A stretch of DNA of 64,000 nt from Clostridiaceae bacterium UBA6110. Lineage in GTDB: Bacteria > Bacillota > Clostridia > Clostridiales > Clostridiaceae. Positions 50,748 through 59,278 of this stretch are shown here, one piece after another. A model generated the notes under the pieces. It worked only from the letters and a program-made list of their open reading frames with translations. It made no database searches and was not told the DNA's origin. The stretch's first letter is position 1, and each line of letters begins with the position of its first letter. A program made the translations under genes and the position numbers. The stretch spans positions 1 to 64,000 of the forward strand of contig DIWI01000088.1 in NCBI GenBank assembly GCA_002428415.1, given 5' to 3'.

Positions 50748-52117
50748 GGGGAATCACGCTGAGGCTCTTCAAGGGCATGATGGTGCTCGTGGCAGTGATG
50801 CTCTCTGTACTCTGGCTTTTTCAGGTCGTATTCCTTGAGGATTTTTACAGCACAAGGCAGATTGGACTGATGGAGGACAAGGTGGCAGAGATTGCCGTAG
50901 AGATAGGGCAGAAGGGCTTTGACGATCCTGAGCTTCACTCTGATATGGCTGAATTTTCCGAAGTTTATAACCTGGTCATAGGAGTCTTCGACAATTCAGG
51001 CGTTTCAGTATATAAGGCAGGTGGTGAAACATCTTCGGGAACACAGAATTTCTTCGACAAGCATATCATGGAGGTTGTAGCTGAGGCACTTAATGGCAAT
51101 ACAATAAACAAGACTGAGGAGCAGACGAGGACAGGCGGAAAGTTCCTGTTTCTTGCGACTCCGGCAGGCAGTGGCGCTTTGGCCGCTGCAGTACCTCTAG
51201 CCCCTGTTTCCGATACTGTATCCATACTCAAGGTACAGCTCCTCTACATTACGGCAATTCTTCTCTTTGTTTCATTCCTTCTGTCCTACATCCTCTCCGG
51301 AAGGTTCGTAAAGCCGATTCTAAAGATAACAGATGCTGCCAGAAAAATGGCAAAGGGAGACTTTGATGTCGACCTTGAGGTAAGGGGAAAAGATGAAATC
51401 TCAGCACTTGCCAGGGATATGAGGGAAATGGGCATTGAGCTTGGGAAGACTGAAAGGCTGAGGAAGGACCTGATTGGAAACATATCGCATGAGCTGAGGA
51501 CGCCGCTCTCCCTCATACGCGGCTATGCAGAAACTCTGCGTGATGTAACGGGAAACGACACTGAAAAGAGGAACAGGCAGCTTGGAATCATAATAGAAGA
51601 GTCTGACAGGCTCTCCGAGCTTGTTGACGACATCCTCAGTATGTCCAGGCTCGATTCGGGAGCTTCAAAGCCTGAACTGGGAATCATGGACCTGTCAGAA
51701 GCAGCTTCAGTTGTTTCAGAAAGGTTCAGGGACCTTTCTTCAAGGACCGGCATACGTCTCGAATTTGAAGCTGAAAAGGGCTGCATGATCCTGGCTGACC
51801 GAAAGTACATGGAGCAGGTGGCGGTAAACCTTATTGGAAATGCTTTCAAGCATGGCAGAGAGAAGGTAGTTGTTAAAGTAATTAAGTCATCTGACCAAGT
51901 AACCATGAGTGTCGTCGATGACGGGCAGGGGATCAGTGAAGAAGACCTCCCAAGAATATGGGAAAGGTACTACAAAGGTAAGGGTGAAGGAGCGAAGGGC
52001 ACAGGTCTTGGACTTGCCATTGCAAAAAGCATCCTCGAATCCCATGGGTTCGCATATGGTGCCTCGAACAACGATTCAGGAGGAGCCAGGTTCTGGTTTT
52101 CAGCCAGGTCAGCTTAA
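50744..52117 (+). CDS. HAMP-containing sensor histidine kinase
   Basis: 457 residues: membrane segments at about 8-30 and 163-185, an extracytoplasmic sensor domain between, HAMP (about 185-235), H box ISHELRTPLSLIRGYAETL (His near 248), N box NLIGNAFKHG (about 365) and G boxes. Partner of the overlapping response regulator. The signal is unknown; a redox or electron-flow cue would fit the downstream Fe-S membrane protein. Confidence 0.92.
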   Translation: MRGITLRLFKGMMVLVAVMLSVLWLFQVVFLEDFYSTRQIGLMEDKVAEIAVEIGQKGFDDPELHSDMAEFSEVYNLVIGVFDNSGVSVYKAGGETSSGTQNFFDKHIMEVVAEALNGNTINKTEEQTRTGGKFLFLATPAGSGALAAAVPLAPVSDTVSILKVQLLYITAILLFVSFLLSYILSGRFVKPILKITDAARKMAKGDFDVDLEVRGKDEISALARDMREMGIELGKTERLRKDLIGNISHELRTPLSLIRGYAETLRDVTGNDTEKRNRQLGIIIEESDRLSELVDDILSMSRLDSGASKPELGIMDLSEAASVVSERFRDLSSRTGIRLEFEAEKGCMILADRKYMEQVAVNLIGNAFKHGREKVVVKVIKSSDQVTMSVVDDGQGISEEDLPRIWERYYKGKGEGAKGTGLGLAIAKSILESHGFAYGASNNDSGGARFWFSARSA

Positions 52118-52148
52118 ATGGTTCTTAATTCACCATTTTTGACTACAT

Positions 52149-52183
52149 TCCCTCACAGATCCCTCACATCTTCCAATTAATAT
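52149..52183 (+). promoter_or_regulatory. Tandem response-regulator repeats and promoter
   Basis: TCCCTCACA occurs twice, 52149-52157 and 52160-52168, start-to-start 11 bases, one helical turn, as in OmpR/PhoB-type sites. A TAATAT -10-like box (52178-52183) follows, with the repeats covering the -35 position. Confidence 0.6.
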
Positions 52184-52227
52184 GAGTACATGGAAATTCC
52201 TGAATCTGTCTTATGGGAGATGTCAAC

Positions 52228-53079
52228 ATGAAAAAGAAATCAAAGCTCAGACTCTATGTACAGATATTTTTCTTTGCACTTATCGGACTTATTGCAATAA
52301 ACCATACGCTTGCAGAATCCGGTCTTGGCATTCCGCTTATCGCCGATGCTTCGCTTCACGCAATCTGTCCCTTCGGTGGAGTCGTAACACTCTATAACCT
52401 GGGCACTTTAGGCACCTTCATTTCGAAGATACATATGTCCTCAGTCATATTGATGACACTAGTATTCATCCTTGCCATACTGTTCGGGCCGGTATTCTGC
52501 GGATGGGTCTGTCCGCTTGGTTCATTCCAGGAATGGATAGGAAAGCTTGGAAAGAAGATACTTGGAAAAAGGTTCGGAAAGGTCATACCCAAGAAGGTAG
52601 ACAATGTCATCAAGTACTTCAGGTACGTCGTGCTCGTCTGGGTTGTCTATGTGACTGCAAGGTCGGGATACCTTATGTTTGCTGAAATTGACCCTTATAA
52701 CGCACTCTTCTCCTTCTGGTCCAGTGAGGTTGCAATTCCGGGTCTCATAGTGCTCCTTGTGACAATGGGCGCATCCCTCGTTATCTCGAGGCCATGGTGC
52801 AGGTATGCCTGCCCTTATGGTGCTCTACTTGGTCTGTCGAACAAGGTAAGGATATTTGGGATAAAGCGAAACGAATCAACCTGCATAAGCTGCAAAAAGT
52901 GCGACACCAGCTGTCCTATGGGAATAGTCGTATCAGACAAGGCAAAGGTCACTGACCTTCGCTGCATCAGCTGCATGGAGTGCACCTCCGAAAAGGCTTG
53001 CCCGATACCTGATACTGTCAACCTGATGAACGGACTGTTCATATCAGTGCCTAAAGCAGGCGGGGAGGTAAAGGCATGA
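52228..53079 (+). CDS. Membrane-bound 4Fe-4S protein (NapH/NosR/YccM-like)
   Basis: 283 residues, about five hydrophobic segments. It has a conserved CPFGG segment near 49, FCGWVCPLGS near 91, the poly-ferredoxin-type WCRYACPYGAL near 196, and two [4Fe-4S] motifs at the C terminus (CISCKKCDTSCP about 222 and CISCMECTSEKACP about 252). Such proteins move electrons between membrane quinol or flavin partners and soluble or external acceptors. ATG 52228 has GGGAGAT at proper distance. Coupled by a 4-base overlap to an anchored repeat protein. Confidence 0.82.
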   Translation: MKKKSKLRLYVQIFFFALIGLIAINHTLAESGLGIPLIADASLHAICPFGGVVTLYNLGTLGTFISKIHMSSVILMTLVFILAILFGPVFCGWVCPLGSFQEWIGKLGKKILGKRFGKVIPKKVDNVIKYFRYVVLVWVVYVTARSGYLMFAEIDPYNALFSFWSSEVAIPGLIVLLVTMGASLVISRPWCRYACPYGALLGLSNKVRIFGIKRNESTCISCKKCDTSCPMGIVVSDKAKVTDLRCISCMECTSEKACPIPDTVNLMNGLFISVPKAGGEVKA

Positions 53080-53801
53080 GAAAGATATCTTCAAAATTCA
53101 TGGCACTAACTGTTTTCCTTGTAATCTTCGGCGGCATAGGAGCCACAATCCTTGCCGATGTATGGACAACTGAATCCACAAAGGTTCCGGTTACCTACAA
53201 GGAAGGAGAATTCGAAGGCCAGTATAATCCCCAAGACATAAGGGGGTCATACACCTTCAGTGAGGTTTCAGAGCTTTTTGAAGTGGAGCTTGATGATCTG
53301 TTTACAGCCTTCGGAATACCTGAAGGTACGGATGGTACAACCATACAGACAAAGGTCCTGGAGGAGATGTATCCAAATCTTCCAAATGAAATCGGAAACG
53401 GTTCAGTACAGCTGTTCGTGGCATTCTACAAGGGACTGCCTGCTGAGTATGATGACACCTATTTGCCAGCTCAGGCAAAGGACATACTGTACAGGGTGAA
53501 CGAAAAGCTCACTGCAGAAGAGAAGGCATACATAGAATCTCATCTTGCGGTCCTTCCTGAACCGGCAGGAGAAGATACGGTACCAACTGAAGCAGCAGTC
53601 ACTGAAGAGGTCGAACCTCTTGTAAAGGGTGCTACGACCTTCCAGCAGGTGCTCGATGCAGGAATAACCAAGGCAGAGATCGAGGAGATCTTAGGCTCCG
53701 CCATGCCGGCTACGAATCTCCCGATAAAGGATTATTGCCTGGATAAGGGACTATCATTCTCCGAGGTCAAGGATAAGCTGAATGCTCTGATCGAGAACTA
53801 G
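53076..53801 (+). CDS. Membrane-anchored protein with helical TFxxV repeats, unknown
   Basis: 241 residues. An N-terminal hydrophobic anchor (about 9-27) is followed by an extracytoplasmic region of short similar helical units: GSYTFSEVSELFEVELDDLF (about 52), GATTFQQVLDAGITKAEIEE (about 189) and GLSFSEVKDKL (about 226), joined by an acidic Pro/Glu/Thr linker. There are no Cys or heme motifs. It is translationally coupled to the NapH-like ferredoxin, so it is likely an outside partner or docking subunit of that complex. No family is confidently recognised. Confidence 0.7.
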   Translation: MRKISSKFMALTVFLVIFGGIGATILADVWTTESTKVPVTYKEGEFEGQYNPQDIRGSYTFSEVSELFEVELDDLFTAFGIPEGTDGTTIQTKVLEEMYPNLPNEIGNGSVQLFVAFYKGLPAEYDDTYLPAQAKDILYRVNEKLTAEEKAYIESHLAVLPEPAGEDTVPTEAAVTEEVEPLVKGATTFQQVLDAGITKAEIEEILGSAMPATNLPIKDYCLDKGLSFSEVKDKLNALIEN

Positions 53802-53807
53802 AAAATC

Positions 53808-53845
53808 AGGGAGCCATCTCCGATTCATTTCGGATATGGCTCCCT
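53808..53845 (+). terminator. Terminator of the ferredoxin operon
   Basis: AGGGAGCCAT / ATGGCTCCCT with inner TCCG/CGGA pairing, then TTGTTTTG. Confidence 0.88.
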
Positions 53846-53926
53846 TTGTTTTGTCTTCATGGAAGACTCCCTTTCTTGCGAAAACATTTTCATGAGGGTA
53901 TGATTGAATGAGAGGAGGTGGATCGG

Positions 53927-54445
53927 ATGAGAAAGGTGCTCGTAGTAGTTGACATGCAGAAGGACTTCATCGATGGTGCTCTTGGTACCAGTGAAGCTGT
54001 TGAGATAGTTCCAAGAGTCGTAAAGAAGATTTCCACCTGGAAGGGAGATGTGGTATTCACGAGGGATACCCATAAGGAAGAATACCTTCAAACCAATGAG
54101 GGAGGAAACCTTCCTGTAATGCACTGCATTTCCGGAACGCCAGGCTGGGAGATAGAAAAAACCGTGCTTGAAGCAGCAGTAGGGAAAAAGAAGATTTACG
54201 ACAAGGACACCTTCGGATCCAAGGAGCTTGCGATGGACCTGAGCTCTGATGGTGCTGACGTTGTCGAGCTAGTTGGACTTTGCACTGACATCTGCGTAAT
54301 AAGCAATGCTCTGCTCATAAAGGCGTTTCTGCCTGAGGCAAAGATCAGGGTTGATGCGTCCTGCTGCGCAGGTGTGTCGCCTGAAAGCCATAGGAATGCG
54401 CTGGATGCGATGAAGGTCTGCCAGGTTGAGATAATTAACGGATAA
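53927..54445 (+). CDS. Isochorismatase-family cysteine hydrolase (nicotinamidase-like)
   Basis: 172 residues. Catalytic triad candidates: Asp in VVDMQKDF (about 9), Lys in IYDKDTFGS (about 89), Cys in VGLCTDICV (about 122). The GLCTD(I/V)CV motif with adjacent Asp is typical of nicotinamidase-like members, which hydrolyse nicotinamide to nicotinate in NAD salvage. ATG 53927 follows AGGAGGTG; GTG 53918 lies inside the ribosome site. Followed 21 bases later by a pirin gene. Confidence 0.8.
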   Translation: MRKVLVVVDMQKDFIDGALGTSEAVEIVPRVVKKISTWKGDVVFTRDTHKEEYLQTNEGGNLPVMHCISGTPGWEIEKTVLEAAVGKKKIYDKDTFGSKELAMDLSSDGADVVELVGLCTDICVISNALLIKAFLPEAKIRVDASCCAGVSPESHRNALDAMKVCQVEIING

Positions 54446-54466
54446 TATTCCAAAGGGGGAAATGAT

Positions 54467-55303
54467 ATGGGTGAAAGAAAGCTGATAAAGACTGTAAGGG
54501 GCTCTGATGCAGTAGATGGAGCAGGTGTCAGGCTTGTAAGGGTACTAGGCCATGGCACGGTAACAGACTTCGATCCCTTCCTTATGCTGGATGCATTTGA
54601 TTCGAGGGACCCGAAAGACTATGTCAAGGGATTCCCATGGCATCCGCACAGAGGCATTGAGACCGTGACATATCTTATCCAAGGCAGGATAGAACATGGC
54701 GACAGTCTTGGCAACAGCGGAGTAATCGGAAATGGCGACTGCCAGTGGATGACTGCCGGAAGCGGCATCATACACCAGGAGATGCCTAAGGAAGCGGAAA
54801 GGATGCTGGGACTTCAGCTTTGGCTTAACCTTCCTGCCAGGGACAAGATGACAGAACCCAAGTACAGGGACATAACCTCTTCAATGGTACCCAAAGTAGA
54901 GGAGCCTGATGCAGCTGTCTCCGTAATATCAGGTACATTCAGAGGGACAGAAGGAGCAATACAGGGAGATTATGTGAAAACTCTGATGCTCGATGCGAAC
55001 ATCAGGCCGGGAGGAAGCCTTAAGGTAGAAGTCCCTCAAAGCGATACGCTTTTCTTTTATGTGGTTAGGGGCTCTGGCAGCATGGATGGTGGCGAAATCA
55101 CTGCAAAGAGTGCAAACCTGACATCTGAGGGCGAAGTACTTAACCTCACTGCAGGAAGCGATGGCTTGAGAGCGATAATATTCTCTGGTGCTCCACTCAA
55201 GGAACCTGTCGCATGGGGAGGACCCATCGTTATGAATACCAGAGAGGAGCTTGACAAGGCTTTTTCAGAGCTTCGCGACGGTTCATTCATACGTCACAAA
55301 TAG
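54467..55303 (+). CDS. Pirin-family protein
   Basis: 278 residues, bicupin. FPWHPHRGIETVTY (about 62, iron ligands), GDCQWMTAGSGIIHQEMP (about 91) and LQLWLNLP mark pirin N-terminal cupin metal ligands (His, His, His, Glu). Bacterial pirins include quercetinases and metabolic regulators; the role here is unknown. ATG after AAAGGGGGAAATG. Probably cotranscribed with the cysteine hydrolase. Confidence 0.88.
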   Translation: MGERKLIKTVRGSDAVDGAGVRLVRVLGHGTVTDFDPFLMLDAFDSRDPKDYVKGFPWHPHRGIETVTYLIQGRIEHGDSLGNSGVIGNGDCQWMTAGSGIIHQEMPKEAERMLGLQLWLNLPARDKMTEPKYRDITSSMVPKVEEPDAAVSVISGTFRGTEGAIQGDYVKTLMLDANIRPGGSLKVEVPQSDTLFFYVVRGSGSMDGGEITAKSANLTSEGEVLNLTAGSDGLRAIIFSGAPLKEPVAWGGPIVMNTREELDKAFSELRDGSFIRHK

Positions 55304-55312
55304 TAAAACAGG

Positions 55313-55338
55313 AGAAGGCGCAAAGGCCTTCTTTTTTT
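55313..55338 (+). terminator. Terminator of the pirin operon
   Basis: AGAAGGC / GCCTTCT stem with 6-base loop and a T7 run. Confidence 0.88.
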
Positions 55339-55439
55339 GCCTTGATTTTGCGGTACATTGGAGGCTGTTTTTCGGGGATTAATAATGCCTTGAGGTTTAT
55401 GATTTAGACATCATAAGAAAACAAGGCAGGTGGATATAT

Positions 55440-56534
55440 ATGGAAACAAGAAAACGGATAGTGGTGCTCATACCGGCGTATAAGCCAGGAGAAGCTTTAG
55501 TCAGGCTCTGCAGGCAGCTTGTCAGCATGGGATTCATGGTGGCTGTGATAAACGACGGGAGCGGCACCCTATACAATTATTACTTCAGCATGCTTCCAAC
55601 TGAGGCTTTGGTGCTTAACCACACCACGAACAGAGGGAAGGGAAGAGCTCTAAAAACCGGACTCGAATACATACACAGGCACTTTCCAAGCATAGCGGGA
55701 GTGATAACCGCTGATGCGGACGGACAGCACCTCCTGGAGGATATCATGAAGGTTTCAAAGGAGCTGGAGGAACATGAGGCAAGCCTGATCTTAGGCTGCA
55801 GGCGGTTCGACGGGAAGGTTCCATTAAGGAGCATGCTTGGTAACCTCCTAACCAGATGGATATTCGCAGCATCTTCAGGAAAGATGGTTACCGACACACA
55901 GACAGGCCTCAGGGGCATACCCTACAGAATGATACCTGCCATGCTTGACATAGACGGAGACAGGTACGAGTACGAGATGAACATGCTGCTCCTGTCTGCA
56001 AAGGCTAAAGCTGATATAAGGGAAGTGCCAATAAGGACAGTCTATATCAAGGAGAATGAATCATCACATTTCAGGGCTGTAAGGGATTCTCTTATGATAT
56101 ACTCGAGGATCCTGAGATTCGGACTCTCTTCAATTGCATCTTTTGCCCTTGATTTCACTCTTCTTCTTATACTGAGGCAGCTCACTTCATCATTGGAGCC
56201 TTCACTGTCACTTCTTGTCAGTGCCGCAGGTGCAAGGGCAGCAAGCTCTGTATTCAACTTCATGCTTAACAGGAAGCTGGTATTTAAGAGCATCGGAAGT
56301 GCCGCACCTGAGGCAGCAAGGTATTTCACCCTGGCAGGAGCAATACTTGTGGCTAACTACGGATTACTGTACATTCTCAACATAATACTTGGAATAAACA
56401 TTATTTTTGCCAAGCTGGTGACCGAGCTTCTTCTATATGCTGCAAGCTATCGGATCCAGAGGAATATTGTGTTCAGAGAAGAAAGACATACAAAACCAAA
56501 GATGGATGCGGCAATGACAGGGAGGACTAAGTAG
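55440..56534 (+). CDS. Family 2 glycosyltransferase fused to GtrA-like membrane domain
   Basis: 364 residues. The GT2 domain (1-215) has VLIPAYKPGE, VINDGSG and the DADGQH metal motif; it resembles dolichyl/undecaprenyl-phosphate sugar transferases. A C-terminal GtrA-like domain (about 220-345) has four hydrophobic helices and NRKLVF. It probably charges a lipid carrier with a sugar and helps move it across the membrane for surface glycan. Start ATG after AGGTGG; it abuts the next gene with no gap. Confidence 0.86.
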   Translation: METRKRIVVLIPAYKPGEALVRLCRQLVSMGFMVAVINDGSGTLYNYYFSMLPTEALVLNHTTNRGKGRALKTGLEYIHRHFPSIAGVITADADGQHLLEDIMKVSKELEEHEASLILGCRRFDGKVPLRSMLGNLLTRWIFAASSGKMVTDTQTGLRGIPYRMIPAMLDIDGDRYEYEMNMLLLSAKAKADIREVPIRTVYIKENESSHFRAVRDSLMIYSRILRFGLSSIASFALDFTLLLILRQLTSSLEPSLSLLVSAAGARAASSVFNFMLNRKLVFKSIGSAAPEAARYFTLAGAILVANYGLLYILNIILGINIIFAKLVTELLLYAASYRIQRNIVFREERHTKPKMDAAMTGRTK

Positions 56535-57482
56535 ATGAAAAAGAAAAGACATCCGGCATTGATGATAATTTTGGATATTCTGGCAGCAGCGGTAATAGTT
56601 GGCGGTATAGCTGCCTACAGGCTGCTCATCCCTGAAACATATGTGGCTAACGCCTCAGGGACTGAGGCTATCCCTACTGCAGTAACCACAAGTGAAAAAG
56701 CTGTGGCAGAAAACACTGTAACCACAGACTGGAGTGAAGCATTCGCAGACAAGTTCACTGACGGAGAGGTCATTGAGACTGATACCTCTTATATGAGTAA
56801 AAATGTCAATGTAAGCATGACAATGGTCCAGGAAAATGGAGTTACCTACTACGTGCAGGACATCTATGTCAGGAGCATCGAAAATCTGCAGACTGCCTTC
56901 GCTGAAGATACTTATGGAAAGGCTGTTACAGACTGGGTGCAGGATATGGCTATTGAAAATGATGCTGTGGCAGCCATAAACGGAGACTACTACGGAGTTG
57001 AAAGCGGCGGCGTAGTAATAAGGAACGGGGTACTTTACAGAGATGATGCAAATGCAGATGTGCTTGTCCTTTACTATGACGGAACAATGAAGGCCTTCGC
57101 AGCTGGGGATTTTGATGCTGACCTTGAAATGGAAAGCGGTGCGTACCAGGCATGGAACTTCGGGCCGGTGCTTGTTGAGGAGGGGACAGCGCTAACAAGC
57201 TTCTCCAGCAGGATAAGCGGAGCGAACCCAAGGACTGCCATTGGCTACGTCGAACCGGGCCACTATGTGTTCGTAACTGTCGACGGCAGGCAGGCAGGGT
57301 ACTCCAGTGGAATGACTCTGAAGCAGCTTGCAACGACAATGGAGTCTTTAGGGTGCCAGGTTGCCTACAACCTGGATGGGGGACAGACATCAACAATGAC
57401 CTTCGGTGATGAGATCGCAAACCAGCCCTATAAGGGCGGACGTCTTACCAGCGACATCATATTCATAACGGACGGTGAGTGA
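56535..57482 (+). CDS. Phosphodiester glycosidase (NAGPA-domain) membrane-anchored protein
   Basis: 315 residues with an N-terminal membrane anchor (about 8-30) and an exterior domain. AAINGDYYGVESGGVVIRNG (about 143) and the C-terminal YNLDGGQTSTM (about 282) are hallmarks of the NAGPA/phosphodiester glycosidase domain found in exopolysaccharide proteins and the lysosomal uncovering enzyme. It probably trims sugar-1-phosphodiesters on surface polymers. Adjacent to the GT2-GtrA gene and followed by a tiny membrane protein gene with near overlap. Confidence 0.85.
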   Translation: MKKKRHPALMIILDILAAAVIVGGIAAYRLLIPETYVANASGTEAIPTAVTTSEKAVAENTVTTDWSEAFADKFTDGEVIETDTSYMSKNVNVSMTMVQENGVTYYVQDIYVRSIENLQTAFAEDTYGKAVTDWVQDMAIENDAVAAINGDYYGVESGGVVIRNGVLYRDDANADVLVLYYDGTMKAFAAGDFDADLEMESGAYQAWNFGPVLVEEGTALTSFSSRISGANPRTAIGYVEPGHYVFVTVDGRQAGYSSGMTLKQLATTMESLGCQVAYNLDGGQTSTMTFGDEIANQPYKGGRLTSDIIFITDGE

Positions 57483-57483
57483 A

Positions 57484-57684
57484 ATGGACAAGATCAAAAG
57501 GTTGACAGCACACGTAGGGATAATCCTCTCGGGCGTGATCCTTGTTTTCTACATCATAGACCTGTTCAACGCCAAGAGCCTGTTCATGGACAGCGCAGCA
57601 TCTCAGGGAGCAGCTCTTGTGCTAAGCGTAATATCTATATCCATGGCAGTTATGATACTCGGAATGACAAGGCAGAAAGAGTAA
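57484..57684 (+). CDS. Small two-helix membrane protein (66 aa)
   Basis: Hydrophobic segments at about residues 9-27 and 40-59, cytosolic tail TRQKE. ATG 57484 follows GGTGAG; GTG 57475 overlapping the upstream stop is an alternative. It closes the glycan operon and ends at a terminator. Unknown, perhaps a structural partner of the GT2/glycosidase proteins. Confidence 0.65.
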   Translation: MDKIKRLTAHVGIILSGVILVFYIIDLFNAKSLFMDSAASQGAALVLSVISISMAVMILGMTRQKE

Positions 57685-57689
57685 ATATT

Positions 57690-57719
57690 GGGATGCCTCC
57701 ACTTATGTAGGGGCATCCC
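57690..57719 (+). terminator. Terminator of the glycan operon
   Basis: GGGATGCCTC pairing with the GGGGCATCCC arm, then GTTGTTC. Confidence 0.75.
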
Positions 57720-57818
57720 GTTGTTCATATGACATTGATATTCATTTGAAAAGCTGAAAAAACTTCGGGAATTGTCTGATAGTCTGGTAGTTTTACTGCA
57801 ATTCAGTATTCAGAATAA

Positions 57819-57847
57819 TTGACGAAAAACAAAAAACGCACTATTAT
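57819..57847 (+). promoter_or_regulatory. Promoter of tRNA-Thr
   Basis: TTGACG (57819-57824) and TATTAT (57842-57847), 17-base spacer, 38 bases before the tRNA. Confidence 0.7.
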
Positions 57848-57885
57848 AGTAAAGGTAATGAGTGTGAAGGTACGTTTACCTATAT

Positions 57886-57961
57886 GCTGGGGTAGCTCAG
57901 GTGGTAGAGCAGCTGATTCGTAATCAGCAGGTCGAGGGTTCGAGTCCCTTCTTCAGCTCCA
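57886..57961 (+). tRNA. tRNA-Thr (CGT anticodon)
   Basis: 76-base cloverleaf with encoded CCA: acceptor GCTGGGG/CTTCAGC, D arm GCTC/GAGC, anticodon stem GCTGA/TCAGC with loop TTCGTAA (anticodon CGT), T arm GAGGG-TTCGAGT-CCCTT. It borders the apparently acquired cluster at 58-62.9 kb. Confidence 0.95.
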
Positions 57962-57973
57962 CATTGGATAAAA

Positions 57974-58004
57974 AAATGAGCGGCATCTGATGCTGCTCAT
58001 TTTT
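57974..58004 (+). terminator. Terminator of tRNA-Thr
   Basis: AAATGAGCGGCA / TGCTGCTCATTT with one G-T pair, then TTGATTTC. Confidence 0.82.
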
Positions 58005-58023
58005 GATTTCTATAAACAAAGTA

Positions 58024-58056
58024 AACCACCAGCTCACTTTATGGATTCTGGTGGTT
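58024..58056 (-). terminator. Terminator of the minus-strand sugar-acid operon
   Basis: AACCACCAG / CTGGTGGTT with 15-base loop; on the minus strand it is followed by TACTTTGTTT. It lies 55 bases after the dehydratase stop. Confidence 0.65.
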
Positions 58057-58110
58057 ATCTAGAAAATCAGATCATTGAAGTGTTTTCCCGTTTAACTGCC
58101 AAAGGGGAGA

Positions 58111-59259
58111 TTACCAGTCCTTTACTGAACCATCAAATGAACGCTTGGCCTCATTGCTTCCTCGTTCATTCGGTGGGTACAACTCAGTGATATTTTCAGC
58201 TAGTTCTACACCTATACCAGGACCATTGGGGATTATCATGAAACCATCCTTGAATCTGAGAGGTTCCTTTACCATCCTGTCTTCGGCGCCATTCAGACAG
58301 AAGTCTGGGAGCTCCTGTATTCCGAGGTTTGGGATACTTGCACAAATATGCAGACAAGCGGCAGTTGATACAGGACCAAGCGGGTTATGGGGGATAACAA
58401 GTGCATCGTGGGCTTCAGCCACTGCGCAAATCTTCTTTGTAGTAGTGATGCCTCCAACAGCGCAAACATCAGGCCTTACGTATTGGGCTGCATGCCTTGA
58501 AAGAAGCATTTCGAACTCCTTCAGATTGATGAAGCGCTCTCCGGTAGCAATCGGTATGTTGATCTTGGCTGCAATCTCAGCCATGGAGTCTATGTTGTCA
58601 GGAGTCAATGGATCTTCCAGTACCATAGGTCGATATTTTTCTACCTCACGGCCAAAGGCAATCGCCTCAGGTATAGTCATGCCACGGTGAGCCTCAAGGA
58701 TCAAATCAAAATCATATCCTACAGCTTCGCGGCATATCCGGACCTTCTCAACTTCGTCCTGGATGCGTCCTGAGTAGAATTCATCTTTCCCCTGGCTTGT
58801 GGAGTGTATGGGGCCATTCACAAATATCTTGGCTGCAGTGAAGCCCTGTTCCTTAAGCTCGATGTAGCTCCTTTTCAATGATTCTGGGTCAGTGAACTTT
58901 CGCATTGGTGATGCATAGACCCGAACCTTATCTCGCACTAAGCCACCCAGCAATTCATATACAGGAACGCCAAGCTTTTTGCCTTTTATGTCCCATAATG
59001 CTATGTCAATAGCGGATATTGCGCTCATTATGACCGATCCCCGGAAATAGACTGAGCGGTAGAAATTCTGATTGAAATCCTCTATGCGGAACGGGTCTTT
59101 GCCTATAAGGTAAGAAGAGAATTTTTGTATGGCGGAAGCTGTGGCTTCAAGATAGCCCCAGTTTCCGGCTTCACCCAAGCCTGTTATTCCTTCATCCGTG
59201 TGAATATGGATGAAGAGGTAGTGCTTGGCATATATAAGTTTTATATCTGTAATTTTCAC
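58111..59259 (-). CDS. Enolase-superfamily sugar-acid dehydratase (galactonate dehydratase-like)
   Basis: 382 residues of the mandelate racemase/muconate-lactonising group. The N-terminal capping domain precedes a barrel with TAAKIFVNG, metal ligands in DLILEAHRG (about 195) and VLEDPLTPDN (about 222) and a His motif IPHNPLGPVSTAACLH (about 318), which resembles D-galactonate dehydratase and relatives that dehydrate aldonic acids to 2-keto-3-deoxy acids. GTG 59259 is favoured over GTG 59268, whose ribosome site abuts it. Last gene of a three-gene operon with an esterase and a carrier; frequent CGT/CGA Arg codons. Confidence 0.82.
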   Translation of the reverse strand: MKITDIKLIYAKHYLFIHIHTDEGITGLGEAGNWGYLEATASAIQKFSSYLIGKDPFRIEDFNQNFYRSVYFRGSVIMSAISAIDIALWDIKGKKLGVPVYELLGGLVRDKVRVYASPMRKFTDPESLKRSYIELKEQGFTAAKIFVNGPIHSTSQGKDEFYSGRIQDEVEKVRICREAVGYDFDLILEAHRGMTIPEAIAFGREVEKYRPMVLEDPLTPDNIDSMAEIAAKINIPIATGERFINLKEFEMLLSRHAAQYVRPDVCAVGGITTTKKICAVAEAHDALVIPHNPLGPVSTAACLHICASIPNLGIQELPDFCLNGAEDRMVKEPLRFKDGFMIIPNGPGIGVELAENITELYPPNERGSNEAKRSFDGSVKDW

Positions 59260-59278
59260 GGGACACACTTCCTTTTAA

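Noticed and set aside
57990..58190. 66-codon frame downstream of tRNA-Thr
   Set aside because: No ribosome site; it overlaps two terminator hairpins and the 3' end of the dehydratase gene.
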